This document shows positions 43,886 to 51,761 of a stretch of DNA of 64,000 bases, one piece after another (position 1 is the stretch's first letter; each line of letters starts with the position of its first letter). Made by a program: the position numbers and the translations under genes. The stretch lies in NCBI RefSeq assembly GCF_019236175.1, contig NZ_JAFAJM010000014.1:62001-126000 (forward strand), given 5' to 3'. The notes below the pieces were generated by a model. That model was given only the letters and a program-made list of their open reading frames with translations, searched no databases and was not told where the DNA came from. The DNA comes from Chryseobacterium sp. (GTDB taxonomy: Bacteria; Bacteroidota; Bacteroidia; Flavobacteriales; Weeksellaceae).

Positions 43886-44056
43886 ATGGAGACAACCAAT
43901 CACAACACAGATTTACTCTTTGATGAAGATCTCTATACAATAGAATGGAGTGACATCGAAAATGCAGAGATGGACTACGAAAACTATCTTAATGATATTG
44001 AAAACTTCTTCAGACAGGATTTTGAAAATGATATTCTTGAAGAAGAAACCTTATAA
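43886..44056 (+). CDS. Small very acidic protein (56 aa)
   Basis: The start is taken at METTNHNTDLLF; an in-frame ATG at 43811 would add 25 less acidic residues. Of 56 residues, 19 are Asp or Glu and only one is Arg, with no Lys; aromatic residues occur among them (LYTIEW, NYLNDIENFF). Such charge suggests a DNA mimic, an antirepressor or a helper that binds a basic partner. It has its own operator copy, 126-160 bp upstream, between the unknown helical protein and the regulator gene. No family recognised. Confidence 0.6.
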   Translation: METTNHNTDLLFDEDLYTIEWSDIENAEMDYENYLNDIENFFRQDFENDILEEETL

Positions 44057-44075
44057 ATAAAATTTGAAACAATAG

Positions 44076-44189
44076 AAGTTCCGAAGCTGCTCACCCTACT
44101 TTAAGCATCCATAATGCTCACGCAATCTCGTCAAATTTTCGCTATACCTTTGAACTCACCATTCACAAAAGCGTGGGCAGCCGGAACTT
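44076..44189 (+). ncRNA. Possible structured RNA upstream of WYL gene
   Basis: AAGTTCCG (44076-44083) pairs with CGGAACTT (44182-44189), and GCTGCTCAC (44086-44094) with GTGGGCAGC (44173-44181, one wobble), enclosing about 78 nt that contain a small hairpin AGCAT/ATGCT and a TACCTTTG box at 44145. The function is unknown; the pairing is the only evidence. Confidence 0.35.
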
Positions 44190-44266
44190 TATTTAAAAAA
44201 CATCAGACCAATTACATAAAGCTTATTATAAAGCAATTATTCTTATAGTTATTACCTGACTATTAT

Positions 44267-44319
44267 ATGAAGCCGGCGAAGGAATCTGCTCAAAACAGAG
44301 CCTTCCCGGTTTCATTTTT
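44267..44319 (+). terminator. Terminator-like hairpin in the WYL gap
   Basis: Arms ATGAAGCCGG (44267-44276) and CCGGTTTCAT (44306-44315), one G-U pair, with an inner GAAGG/CCTTC stem, then a T run. It follows no gene directly and may end a short transcript from 44145 or from the acidic-protein gene. Confidence 0.6.
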
Positions 44320-44430
44320 CACATAAAACCGCACTCAGATTGTGCACTTATTTTCATTACTGAGAATAAGTATCAGCCCCCCTTATATTTAAGCTTCCTC
44401 TACCACAAAATTGTCATAAAAAATAAAACA

Positions 44431-44464
44431 CGACACATTTTGTCGCATTAAGCACATATATTTG
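44431..44464 (+). promoter_or_regulatory. Cassette operator-promoter 5 (WYL regulator, autoregulation)
   Basis: Perfect palindrome CGACA-CATTT-TGTCG at 44431-44445, then 11 nt, TATATTTG at 44457-44464, a perfect -7 box, 17 bp before the regulator ATG. It suggests that the regulator controls itself. Confidence 0.82.
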
Positions 44465-44481
44465 TCTTACAAAATTTTACC

Positions 44482-45402
44482 ATGAAGAAAGACTTTTATC
44501 TGACAAGATATGCCTTAATTATTAAAAGACTGGAAAACTCTCCTGCAACGTATTCTCAGCTAGAAGAATACCTTTTAAATTCTTTTGAATTCCAGGATGC
44601 GGGAATCAAGAGCTATTCCATCCGTACTTTACAGAGGGATATCCGTGAGATCTCAGATCTTTTCAATCTTTCTATCCATAATAAAAAAAAGGGAGATAAC
44701 CGGTACTATATTGAAAGCCGCCCTATTATGGAAGTGGATGAATATAACCAGAAGTTGCTGGAGTCTTTTCAGGTAAGCAATGCGCTGAACCTTCATCCGG
44801 ATTTTTCAGACTTTATTTTTTTTGAAAGCAGAAAGCCGACAGGTGTAGAAAACTTTTACGATCTGTTCTTTGCCATCCGTAATAAGAGAGTGGTCAGTTT
44901 TGAACATTATAATTACAAAAACAAGCTGATGACTTCCCGGAAGGTACATCCTCTGGCTTTAAAAGAATCTAAAGACAGATGGTATCTTATTGCCATCGAT
45001 ACTAAAGATAAAATTTTAAAATCTTTCGGACTGGACAGAATCAATTATCTGGATGTCGGAAAAAATAAATTCCGTGAAAAATACAGCTACAATTTCAGGG
45101 AACATTTCAAAAATGCTTTTGGAGTCATGAATCTCACGGAACAAAAACCGCAAAATATTGTTCTAAAATGCAGCCGCCATCAGGGGGAATACATCAGAAG
45201 TTTTCCGCTCCATCAATCTCAGAAAGAGACTAAGGAAACACCTGAAGAAATTTATTTTGAGTTCTTTCTTCATCCTACCTATGATTTTATGCAGGAGATT
45301 CTTTCCTATGGAAAAGAAGTAACCGTACTGGAACCGAAATGTCTAGTTGATGATATCCGTGCTCATCTGCAGGAGTCTCTGAACCGTTATTTTGAAAACT
45401 AG
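44482..45402 (+). CDS. WYL-domain transcriptional regulator
   Basis: The 306-aa protein has an N-terminal helix-turn-helix (about 8-60, with SYSIRTLQRDIREISDLF), a WYL domain (about 125-195) with KDRWYLIAIDTK, where Trp167-Tyr-Leu169 is the name-giving motif, and a C-terminal WCX extension. WYL proteins bind nucleic-acid or nucleotide signals: PafBC and DriD activate DNA-damage genes, and CapW/BrxR repress phage-defence genes. Its own promoter has the shared operator, and the four other copies precede the cassette genes, making this the obvious regulator. Whether it activates or represses cannot be decided from sequence. Confidence 0.92.
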   Translation: MKKDFYLTRYALIIKRLENSPATYSQLEEYLLNSFEFQDAGIKSYSIRTLQRDIREISDLFNLSIHNKKKGDNRYYIESRPIMEVDEYNQKLLESFQVSNALNLHPDFSDFIFFESRKPTGVENFYDLFFAIRNKRVVSFEHYNYKNKLMTSRKVHPLALKESKDRWYLIAIDTKDKILKSFGLDRINYLDVGKNKFREKYSYNFREHFKNAFGVMNLTEQKPQNIVLKCSRHQGEYIRSFPLHQSQKETKETPEEIYFEFFLHPTYDFMQEILSYGKEVTVLEPKCLVDDIRAHLQESLNRYFEN

Positions 45403-45455
45403 CATCATCATTTTATCTCATATTTTTTGATTATATTTACATAAATATACCTGAA

Positions 45456-46079
45456 TTGAGAGCTTTATTTATTGGCATCAGCTGTTTTATTTCTTCATTT
45501 TTGTTGTCACAGCAGAAAGAGGAATTCAGGCTTGTCAAAAATTATTATAATCAGCATAGAAGTTTACTGAATAAAGAATTCAGGAAGAAATTCGATGCAG
45601 AATCCAATACGTTTAAGAAAGCGACGATAAAAGGTGATTTTCTGTACTTTATGAAGAAGATGGATAGTATTGAAAACACGGCTTTAGTCGGGGCTTTATT
45701 AAGAGTAAGGAATCTGGAGGATCTTCAGAGGATAAAAATGCTGAAAGATCCCACTCAGCTTATTCCTGAAAAGCCGGGAGATATAGAAACAGCACCCAAT
45801 TATCCCGGAGGAATCAATACCCTGCGGCAGGAAGTGGCTAATCTTATTTATGTAGGCGGAGTTTATTCTGAGGTAAAAACAGTAAAAACGAGTGTTGCTT
45901 TTATTGTGGAAAAAGACGGGAGCATCAGCAATGTTCATGCACAGGGAGATAATTTCACTTTCAACCGACAGGCTGAAATTGCTTTATATTCTCTTTCTGA
46001 AAAATTTCTTCCGGCAGTAGCTAAGGGAGATCCTGCAAGATTCCAGTTCAGACTTCCTTTAACATTAACAATGGAATAG
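45456..46079 (+). CDS. Secreted protein with TonB-C-like domain
   Basis: The start is TTG at 45456 because the signal peptide begins there (RALFIGISCFISSFLLSQQ); no in-frame ATG is nearby. The 207-aa protein has a helical, basic middle and a C-terminal part (about 110-205), NYPGGINTLRQEVANLIYVG then VAFIVEKDGSISNVHAQGD, that resembles the TonB C-terminal fold. It lacks the proline-rich spacer and membrane anchor of a true TonB. It is followed by tadA after 6 bp. Role unknown; envelope location likely. Confidence 0.7.
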   Translation: MRALFIGISCFISSFLLSQQKEEFRLVKNYYNQHRSLLNKEFRKKFDAESNTFKKATIKGDFLYFMKKMDSIENTALVGALLRVRNLEDLQRIKMLKDPTQLIPEKPGDIETAPNYPGGINTLRQEVANLIYVGGVYSEVKTVKTSVAFIVEKDGSISNVHAQGDNFTFNRQAEIALYSLSEKFLPAVAKGDPARFQFRLPLTLTME

Positions 46080-46085
46080 ATATCA

Positions 46086-46517
46086 ATGTTTACTGACGAA
46101 TATTATATGAAAATGGCTTTGCAGGAAGCAGAAACTGCTCTGGAAAAAGATGAGGTTCCTATTGGCTGTGTCATCGTTTCCAATAATCGGATCATTGCAA
46201 GAGCCCACAATCTTACCGAAACTCTGAACGACGTTACCGCTCATGCAGAAATGCAGGCTATCACTGCTGCTGCTAATTTCTTAGGAGGAAAATACCTGAA
46301 AAACTGTATATTATACGTCACTCTGGAGCCTTGTGTGATGTGTTCAGGAGCTCTTTCCTGGTCTCAGATCTCGAAAGTCGTGATCGGTGCCAGAGATGAG
46401 CAGAGAGGCTTTATCAATAAACATCTTTCTTTACATCCGAAAACGGAAATAGTCACGGGTATTATGGAAAATGAATGTTCATCGATTGTCAAAGAATTTT
46501 TTAAAAGCAAAAGATAA
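46086..46517 (+). CDS. tadA: tRNA adenosine(34) deaminase
   Basis: The 143-aa protein has the zinc deaminase motifs: His53 with catalytic Glu55 in AHAEMQAI, and Cys83/Cys86 in EPCVMCSGA. The N-terminal YYMKMALQEAETALEKDEVPIGCVIV is typical of TadA. It converts A34 to inosine in the anticodon of tRNA(Arg). The stop codon touches a strong terminator. It is 6 bp after the TonB-C-like gene, so the two are probably cotranscribed. Confidence 0.92.
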   Translation: MFTDEYYMKMALQEAETALEKDEVPIGCVIVSNNRIIARAHNLTETLNDVTAHAEMQAITAAANFLGGKYLKNCILYVTLEPCVMCSGALSWSQISKVVIGARDEQRGFINKHLSLHPKTEIVTGIMENECSSIVKEFFKSKR

Positions 46518-46548
46518 AGGAACAATACCGGGTATTGTTCCTTTTTTT
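46516..46548. terminator. Bidirectional terminator tadA / GNAT
   Basis: Perfect 14-bp arms (AAAGGAACAATACC and complement) around one G, T runs both ways, overlapping the tadA stop and abutting the convergent GNAT stop. Confidence 0.9.
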
Positions 46549-47077
46549 AATCATTAAAGATCGAATACTGAACTAAATCTAAATATTCTCCGTCTTTCTT
46601 AATATGTTGTTTTAAAACAGCCTCTTTTTCCATTCCGATTTTTTCCATGATTTTTCCGGAAGCAGGATTATGCAGAAAATGGGTTGCAAAGATTTTATTG
46701 AAGTTCATTTTTGTAAAACCAAAATCCACGATGGCTTTTGCCGCTTCTGTTACATATCCTTTATTCCAGAACGGGATTCCGATCCAGTATCCCATTTCGG
46801 CTTTATCATCATCCCGGTCATGAAGCCCTATTGCTCCCATCAGTTGTCCTTCCTGATCACGAATAGCAAAAGTATATCCTGAATTATTTTCAAAGGCATC
46901 CAGAGACATCTTCAGCCAGAGTTTAGCGTCATTTTCAGTGTAAGGATAGGGAATATTAGAGGTAAGATCAGAATAAATCTTATGTTTAAGGTATTCGGTT
47001 ATCAAAGGAATATCTTTTTCTTCCAGTTGTGATAGAAGCAGTCTTTCTGTTTTGATTACAGGAAATTCTTTTGTCAT
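46547..47077 (-). CDS. GNAT N-acetyltransferase, RimJ/RimL type
   Basis: The 176-aa protein fits the ribosomal-protein acetyltransferase-like group: IKTERLLLSQLEEKDIPLI at the start, YTFAIRDQEGQLMGAIGL, and the acetyl-CoA-binding YWIGIPFWNKGYVTEAAKAIVDFGF. It transfers acetyl from acetyl-CoA to an amine; the substrate (N-terminus, small molecule or antibiotic) cannot be told. It is a single gene downstream of coaX on the same strand. Confidence 0.85.
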   Translation of the reverse strand: MTKEFPVIKTERLLLSQLEEKDIPLITEYLKHKIYSDLTSNIPYPYTENDAKLWLKMSLDAFENNSGYTFAIRDQEGQLMGAIGLHDRDDDKAEMGYWIGIPFWNKGYVTEAAKAIVDFGFTKMNFNKIFATHFLHNPASGKIMEKIGMEKEAVLKQHIKKDGEYLDLVQYSIFND

Positions 47078-47103
47078 ATAAATAAGGAGTGATTAAGAAA
47101 AAC

Positions 47104-47136
47104 AAAGGCTGACAATGGTTATTTGGTTCAGCCTCA
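47104..47136 (-). terminator. Possible terminator of coaX
   Basis: AGGCTGA (47106-47112) and TCAGCCT (47128-47134) with a T-rich tract on the minus strand, just after the coaX stop. Confidence 0.5.
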
Positions 47137-47145
47137 GTCTTTATA

Positions 47146-47904
47146 TTATAGATCTTTTCCGAGGAAATAGAGTCCTTTCAAAGTATGAAGTCTGTCCATG
47201 ACATGGATCTTATCCGTCAAAGGTTTATAGACATGCGATACGCCTCCTGTGGCTACCACGAAACAATCGTCATTTACCTCATCATTAATCCGGTTTACAA
47301 ATCCTTCTACCATTCCTAGGAATCCATAGACCATTCCGCTCTGCATACATGTTACGGTATCCAATCCCAGAACTGACTTTGGTTTTTTCAACTCAATATC
47401 AGGAAGTTGTGCCGTCTGACTGATCAATGAATTTAAAGAAGTAACGATTCCCGGAGCAATAATCACGCCTAAAGTCTCACCCGTTTCCGCGACACAGCTT
47501 GCCGTAAGGGCGGTACCGAAATCGATGACAATTTTTTTTCTGTTCGGGTAGAGGTTGTGAGCAGCAACAAGGTTTGCGTAAATATCCGTTCCCATCTGTT
47601 TTGATTTTGCCTGAACTCCTGACGGAGTTGTACGGTCAACAATTACAGGGGTAATTCCGTGAATCTTTTTAATTCCGGAACTCATCACTTTGGTAAGTTG
47701 GGGAACTACCGATCCTATGATTACCTTATTAATTTCTTTAGGTTCAATTTTATAGGTCTGATACAGCATCAGCATTTGCACATAAAGCTCATCTGCTGTT
47801 CTGTAAGGTTTTGTATTGATTACCCAGGAAATATCACAGTTGTCTCCATTGAAAAGTCCGAATCTGATGTTGCTGTTCCCTACGTTGATTACAATTGAAT
47901 TCAT
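47146..47904 (-). CDS. coaX: Type III pantothenate kinase
   Basis: The 252-aa protein begins MNSIVINVGNSNIRFGLF and shows the ASKHA-type phosphate motif INVGNSN, VIDFGTALTASCV and GIVTSLNSLISQTAQLP, as in CoaX. It phosphorylates pantothenate with ATP, the first step of coenzyme A synthesis, without feedback by CoA. It acts in the cytoplasm. It is on the minus strand between an M1 peptidase gene and a GNAT gene, probably its own unit. Confidence 0.93.
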   Translation of the reverse strand: MNSIVINVGNSNIRFGLFNGDNCDISWVINTKPYRTADELYVQMLMLYQTYKIEPKEINKVIIGSVVPQLTKVMSSGIKKIHGITPVIVDRTTPSGVQAKSKQMGTDIYANLVAAHNLYPNRKKIVIDFGTALTASCVAETGETLGVIIAPGIVTSLNSLISQTAQLPDIELKKPKSVLGLDTVTCMQSGMVYGFLGMVEGFVNRINDEVNDDCFVVATGGVSHVYKPLTDKIHVMDRLHTLKGLYFLGKDL

Positions 47905-47960
47905 TGATTTTATTTAACAGGCTAAGATTTAAAAATTCTACTTCCAAATTTATAAAAAAA

Positions 47961-47990
47961 TAAAAGGAGTACCCGCGAATACTCCTTTTA
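47961..47990 (-). terminator. Terminator of M1 peptidase gene
   Basis: Arms TAAAAGGAGTA and TACTCCTTTTA with an 8-nt loop, T tract on the minus strand. Confidence 0.88.
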
Positions 47991-48008
47991 TCTGTATGTT
48001 TAACACTT

Positions 48009-49847
48009 TTATTTTACTTGTACAAAATTATCTTCCAGATTTACATCGGCTATTCTCTGGCTGAAGTCAATCCCCAGAACGGATAATTGAGATTTTGTGT
48101 AAGGGATGGTAAGCGTATATTCCTTTTGAGTCCAAGGCCAGTAAGGCATTGTTTTAAAATCCCCGTAGATATCTTTTGTTTTCCATGTGTGGGTCATGTT
48201 TAGTGGAATCTGATAAGTGATCACTTTTTTGTCGGTTGTCATCACTCCGAAGTCGATAGGCATAGGCACCTGACCTTTATTGATCAGCGTAATTGTGGTA
48301 GAGGTAGTATCGTATTTTACATCTTTAATCGCATAATCGATGGTTTTTGTCGTATTGATCCAATAGTTGTGAAACCATTTTAAATCCATACCGGAAACTT
48401 TTTGGGCAATATGAAGAAAGTCTCTGTCTGAAGGATGTTTCATGCTCCACTGATTATAATATTGTTTCAACGTTTCAGCAAGGTTCTGTTCTCCCATAAT
48501 ATATCCTAACTGTACCAGATACAACTCTCCTTTTACATAAGAAGCATACGTATAAGCCGTTCCGTTATCATGATGATCTCCCAGCCAAACAGCCGGTTCT
48601 TCAATTCCTTTTTTTATAAAACTTCTGTAAGCATCTAAAGTTTTAGCAAAAGGATTGGGAAGGTCTTCAGGGAATAACTGGTACATGGTGTATCCCTCTG
48701 CATAGCTTGTAAAACCTTCATCCATCCACGGGCGTACCGATTCGTTTGTTGCAAGCATTTGTTGATACCATGAGTGAGATCCTTCGTGAGCCATTAAGCC
48801 CATTAAATCTTTAATATTTTTAGCTTCTCCTAAAATCATGGTACACATTCCGTATTCCATACCACCGTCGCCTCCCTGAATAAAGGCATAGGTTGGATAT
48901 ACATATTTCCCGAAATGAGAGTTCATGATCTGGAAATATTTGGTAATATAAGGCTGAGCTTCACCCCAGGCTTTTGTTTTATCATTTTTCTGGTACACCA
49001 GATAGACTTTCGGACCATCGGGAACGTTAAAGCTTTCTACAGAATAATCTCGGTCTGCGCTCCAGGCGAAATCCAGAATATTTTTAGCGGTCCATTTCCA
49101 GACTGCTTTCTTATCTTTTTCAGCTTTAATTTTCGCATTGTTATCATATCCTTTAACCTCAGCCGGGTTTTCAAGAATTCCTCCTGCTCCCACTACATAA
49201 TCTTTGTTGATTTTAATACTGACATCAAAATCTGAGAATGGCGCATGGAATTCTCTTCCCAGATAATCAAAGGTTGCCCATCCGTCATAGTCATATTCAG
49301 CAATTTTAGGGTACCACTGAGTCATGGTCATATCTACTCCTTCTCTGTTGTTTCTTCCGCTTCTTCTGATTTGCTGTGGAATTACCGCATCCCAGTCCAT
49401 GGTGAAAGTGGTTGTGGAATTCGGCTTAATTGGTTCTGCCAGATACACTTTCATAATGGTTTCCTGCACTTCAAACTTCAGCTCTTTTCCGTTTTGTCTG
49501 ATCCAGTGGATATTCTGAGCGCCTTCCTGATCTTTAGGAATAGAGGCCAGTCTTGAGATCCCGTCTTTCTGCAATCTCCCGTCTCCGTTTTTCCCCTGGG
49601 AAGCCACCCTCTGATCCATCATGGAATTGGGTTTAAAAGCGTTCCAGTACAGGTGAAAATAAACCACATTCAGCTCATCGGGTGAGTTGTTGGTGTATTC
49701 TAAAGTCTGCTTTCCCTGGTAAGTAAATTTTTCAGCATTGACATCAATATCCATCTTGTACTTCGCAGCCTGCTGATAATAAGCTCCTTGCTGAGCCTGA
49801 AATTGTGAAATGATAAACGCAAAAATGATTGCAGCCGATTTTCTCAT
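48009..49847 (-). CDS. Exported M1 family metallopeptidase
   Basis: The 612-aa protein has a signal peptide ending near FQAQQ. The gluzincin motif is HEGSH (His354, Glu355, His358) with the third ligand Glu377 in WMDEGFTSYAE; upstream GGMEYG replaces the usual GAMEN exopeptidase loop. M1 aminopeptidases release amino acids from peptides in the periplasm or outside. The C-terminal part is a beta domain without a T9SS sorting sequence. It is a monocistronic gene with an excellent promoter and terminator. Confidence 0.9.
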   Translation of the reverse strand: MRKSAAIIFAFIISQFQAQQGAYYQQAAKYKMDIDVNAEKFTYQGKQTLEYTNNSPDELNVVYFHLYWNAFKPNSMMDQRVASQGKNGDGRLQKDGISRLASIPKDQEGAQNIHWIRQNGKELKFEVQETIMKVYLAEPIKPNSTTTFTMDWDAVIPQQIRRSGRNNREGVDMTMTQWYPKIAEYDYDGWATFDYLGREFHAPFSDFDVSIKINKDYVVGAGGILENPAEVKGYDNNAKIKAEKDKKAVWKWTAKNILDFAWSADRDYSVESFNVPDGPKVYLVYQKNDKTKAWGEAQPYITKYFQIMNSHFGKYVYPTYAFIQGGDGGMEYGMCTMILGEAKNIKDLMGLMAHEGSHSWYQQMLATNESVRPWMDEGFTSYAEGYTMYQLFPEDLPNPFAKTLDAYRSFIKKGIEEPAVWLGDHHDNGTAYTYASYVKGELYLVQLGYIMGEQNLAETLKQYYNQWSMKHPSDRDFLHIAQKVSGMDLKWFHNYWINTTKTIDYAIKDVKYDTTSTTITLINKGQVPMPIDFGVMTTDKKVITYQIPLNMTHTWKTKDIYGDFKTMPYWPWTQKEYTLTIPYTKSQLSVLGIDFSQRIADVNLEDNFVQVK

Positions 49848-49866
49848 TTAAAATTTAATTTTTTTC

Positions 49867-49898
49867 TAAAGGTAGGTAATTTAAGTAAGACCCTCAAA
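49867..49898 (-). promoter_or_regulatory. Promoter of M1 peptidase gene
   Basis: On the minus strand TTG (49895-49897), exactly 20 bp, then TACCTTTA (49867-49874), one base from consensus, 20 bp before the ATG. Confidence 0.65.
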
Positions 49899-49997
49899 TG
49901 TGGACTTATTCTGTTTAATATGAGTTTAGATCCCGTTTCACCTGATTGGTTAAATGAATACTAAGACTATTTTGAACCCTACCGGCTTTGCATAAAA

Positions 49998-50024
49998 AAC
50001 CTCAGACGTAATACGTCTGAGGTT
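49998..50024 (-). terminator. Terminator of nucleosidase-like gene
   Basis: Perfect 13-bp arms AACCTCAGACGTA and complement around one A, with a T run on the minus strand. Confidence 0.88.
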
Positions 50025-50046
50025 AATATGATTGATTTAAATCAGA

Positions 50047-51738
50047 TTATTTTTTAGCGGGAACTTCTTTTTTTCCGCTTTTAAAGATTTTCTCAAGAAT
50101 TCTTAAAGTAATCAGATAGGTAGGCTTCACTCCTGTAAGACCAAGACCTCCTGAAGATAACGTACTTCCTGTTTCCAGGGGATTATCCGATGCATAATAC
50201 GCATAGCATACAAACAGGTCCGGTGAAATATGGTGTCTGATTTTAGAAGCCACCTGAATTGCTTTCTGGTAATGCGCGCCTTCCATTTCAAGACCGATTG
50301 CTCTCCATGAAGTATTCATAAAATAGGAAAGAATATCTCTGTTTTGAAGTGAGGTTCCTAAAACAGTAATCATAGGACCTTCGAATGCTTTAAGCTCGTC
50401 ATCTTTAAAATCCTCCAGTTTCAGGGCATTTTCGAAAGGATAGTTATCTGCAGTTCCTTCAAAAATATGAGAGGTAGGAATCATAATATCTCCTTTCTCT
50501 CCTGTAAGGATACCAGCTTTTCCCATGATGGAAACAGACTTCACATGCATCATATACACTTCTCCTTTATGTTCAAAAGGTTTAAGCAGCTCATCCATTA
50601 CTTCAAAAGCCTGCTCTCCGAATGCATAGTCGAATACCATAATAACATCATCACCGGAAAACTTGCTGTCACTGAAAGGAGTATTCTTCAGATCGGTTTT
50701 GCTCAGGTCGATAATCTGAACATCAATATTACTTCCGCTTTTATCAGCAATATGAATCATCCCTTCATCCAAAGCATACTTCGAGACTTTATCACGAAGA
50801 TCTTTTTTGTTGGAAATGTCTTCGTATAGTTTGTAGTCTACTTCATGATGTGGTTTCTTTTTAAGTGCCTCATTCGCATACAGCATATTTTTTACAGAGT
50901 GCATGTTGGCAGAAATAATGTGCAAAGGACGCATATGAAGGTTGTTTTCAAACAAAACTTCTTTCACTTTGTTGGCCCATTTTTCTCCGAAGTAGTGATG
51001 CCCTACTCTTTCTTTTAGTATCGCACTGAAATGAATTTCTCTTTCTCTTGTTTCTTTAGCATCCTCAAGACTTACCTTTCCTAAGTTATAGATAATTTTA
51101 AACAAACGGTCAGGATTGTTATCATCCCCGAAAGTATTATATGCTCTCAGTGTTTCATCGAAAGTTCTTCCTATTAAAGAAGAAAGGTGAATAAGTGCCA
51201 CTTCTTTTTCTCTTCTGCTGAATTTCTTTTCTCCTTTCACTACCTCTTCAATAATTTTAAAGGCACGTGTCGGTTTCCAGTTTTCATCCTGAATGAAAGC
51301 CAGGTTACGGATTTTATCTGCTTCTATAAATAGGAATGTCAGGTGGGTAAGAATGTCATAAATTTCGGAACGGCCCAAAAGAACCTCAATATTCATCTGG
51401 TGTTCGTCTATTCTATAACAGTTTCTTCTTCTTTTCTTAGGTACAATAGGTTCGAAACTTCCTTTATCAAACCCTTCGTCAGATGTAAGATGAATAAAAG
51501 CACATTCTTCAATTCCTTCCGGAAGTCTGTCTAAAACGTACATCAAACCGTCAAGTTCCAATTTATTTGGAATATTCATGGTACCATAAATCTCCGGATT
51601 GATTGTTTTTAACAAACTTCTAATGCTTTCTCCTGAAACACCCCCCGGCTTGAAAAATCCTCTATAAAATAAATGTCTCATAGAGATATATAATCTTTCA
51701 ATAGCCTCTGTTGTTTCTCTTGCTCTAGAATTTGTCAT
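50047..51738 (-). CDS. Unknown protein with nucleoside-phosphorylase-like C-terminus (DUF6909-like)
   Basis: The 563-aa protein starts MTNSRARETTEAIERLYISMRHL; a start 13 codons upstream lies in the -7 box. The N-terminal two thirds are helical with a basic KKRRRNCYR stretch; the C-terminal 200 residues are alpha/beta with VIMVFDYAFGEQAF, PMITVLGTSLQNR and AIGLEMEGAHYQKAI. The EMEGA-type motif is that of the PNP/MTA nucleosidase superfamily, which places a Glu-Met-Glu at the nucleoside sugar. I recall the family in flavobacterial annotations as DUF6909. Function unknown; a nucleoside-processing role is inferred. Confidence 0.65.
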   Translation of the reverse strand: MTNSRARETTEAIERLYISMRHLFYRGFFKPGGVSGESIRSLLKTINPEIYGTMNIPNKLELDGLMYVLDRLPEGIEECAFIHLTSDEGFDKGSFEPIVPKKRRRNCYRIDEHQMNIEVLLGRSEIYDILTHLTFLFIEADKIRNLAFIQDENWKPTRAFKIIEEVVKGEKKFSRREKEVALIHLSSLIGRTFDETLRAYNTFGDDNNPDRLFKIIYNLGKVSLEDAKETREREIHFSAILKERVGHHYFGEKWANKVKEVLFENNLHMRPLHIISANMHSVKNMLYANEALKKKPHHEVDYKLYEDISNKKDLRDKVSKYALDEGMIHIADKSGSNIDVQIIDLSKTDLKNTPFSDSKFSGDDVIMVFDYAFGEQAFEVMDELLKPFEHKGEVYMMHVKSVSIMGKAGILTGEKGDIMIPTSHIFEGTADNYPFENALKLEDFKDDELKAFEGPMITVLGTSLQNRDILSYFMNTSWRAIGLEMEGAHYQKAIQVASKIRHHISPDLFVCYAYYASDNPLETGSTLSSGGLGLTGVKPTYLITLRILEKIFKSGKKEVPAKK

Positions 51739-51753
51739 AAAATAAATTTCACA

Positions 51754-51761
51754 CAAATATA
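51754..51761 (-). promoter_or_regulatory. -7 box of nucleosidase-like gene
   Basis: Reads TATATTTG on the minus strand, 16 bp before the chosen ATG, supporting that start. Confidence 0.5.

Larger units (their letters stand above)
44057..44481. other. 425-bp gap with structured segments and WYL promoter
   Basis: It has a long-range inverted repeat (44076-44094 with 44173-44189), a -7 box TACCTTTG at 44145-44152, a GC-rich terminator-like hairpin at 44267-44315, and the WYL operator at 44431. No long ORF is present. A small RNA is possible. Confidence 0.5.

Noticed and set aside
44267..44326. A 19-codon ORF in the WYL gap
   Set aside because: It lies within a hairpin that has terminator character, and has no upstream start signals. 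The base pairing explains the sequence better.
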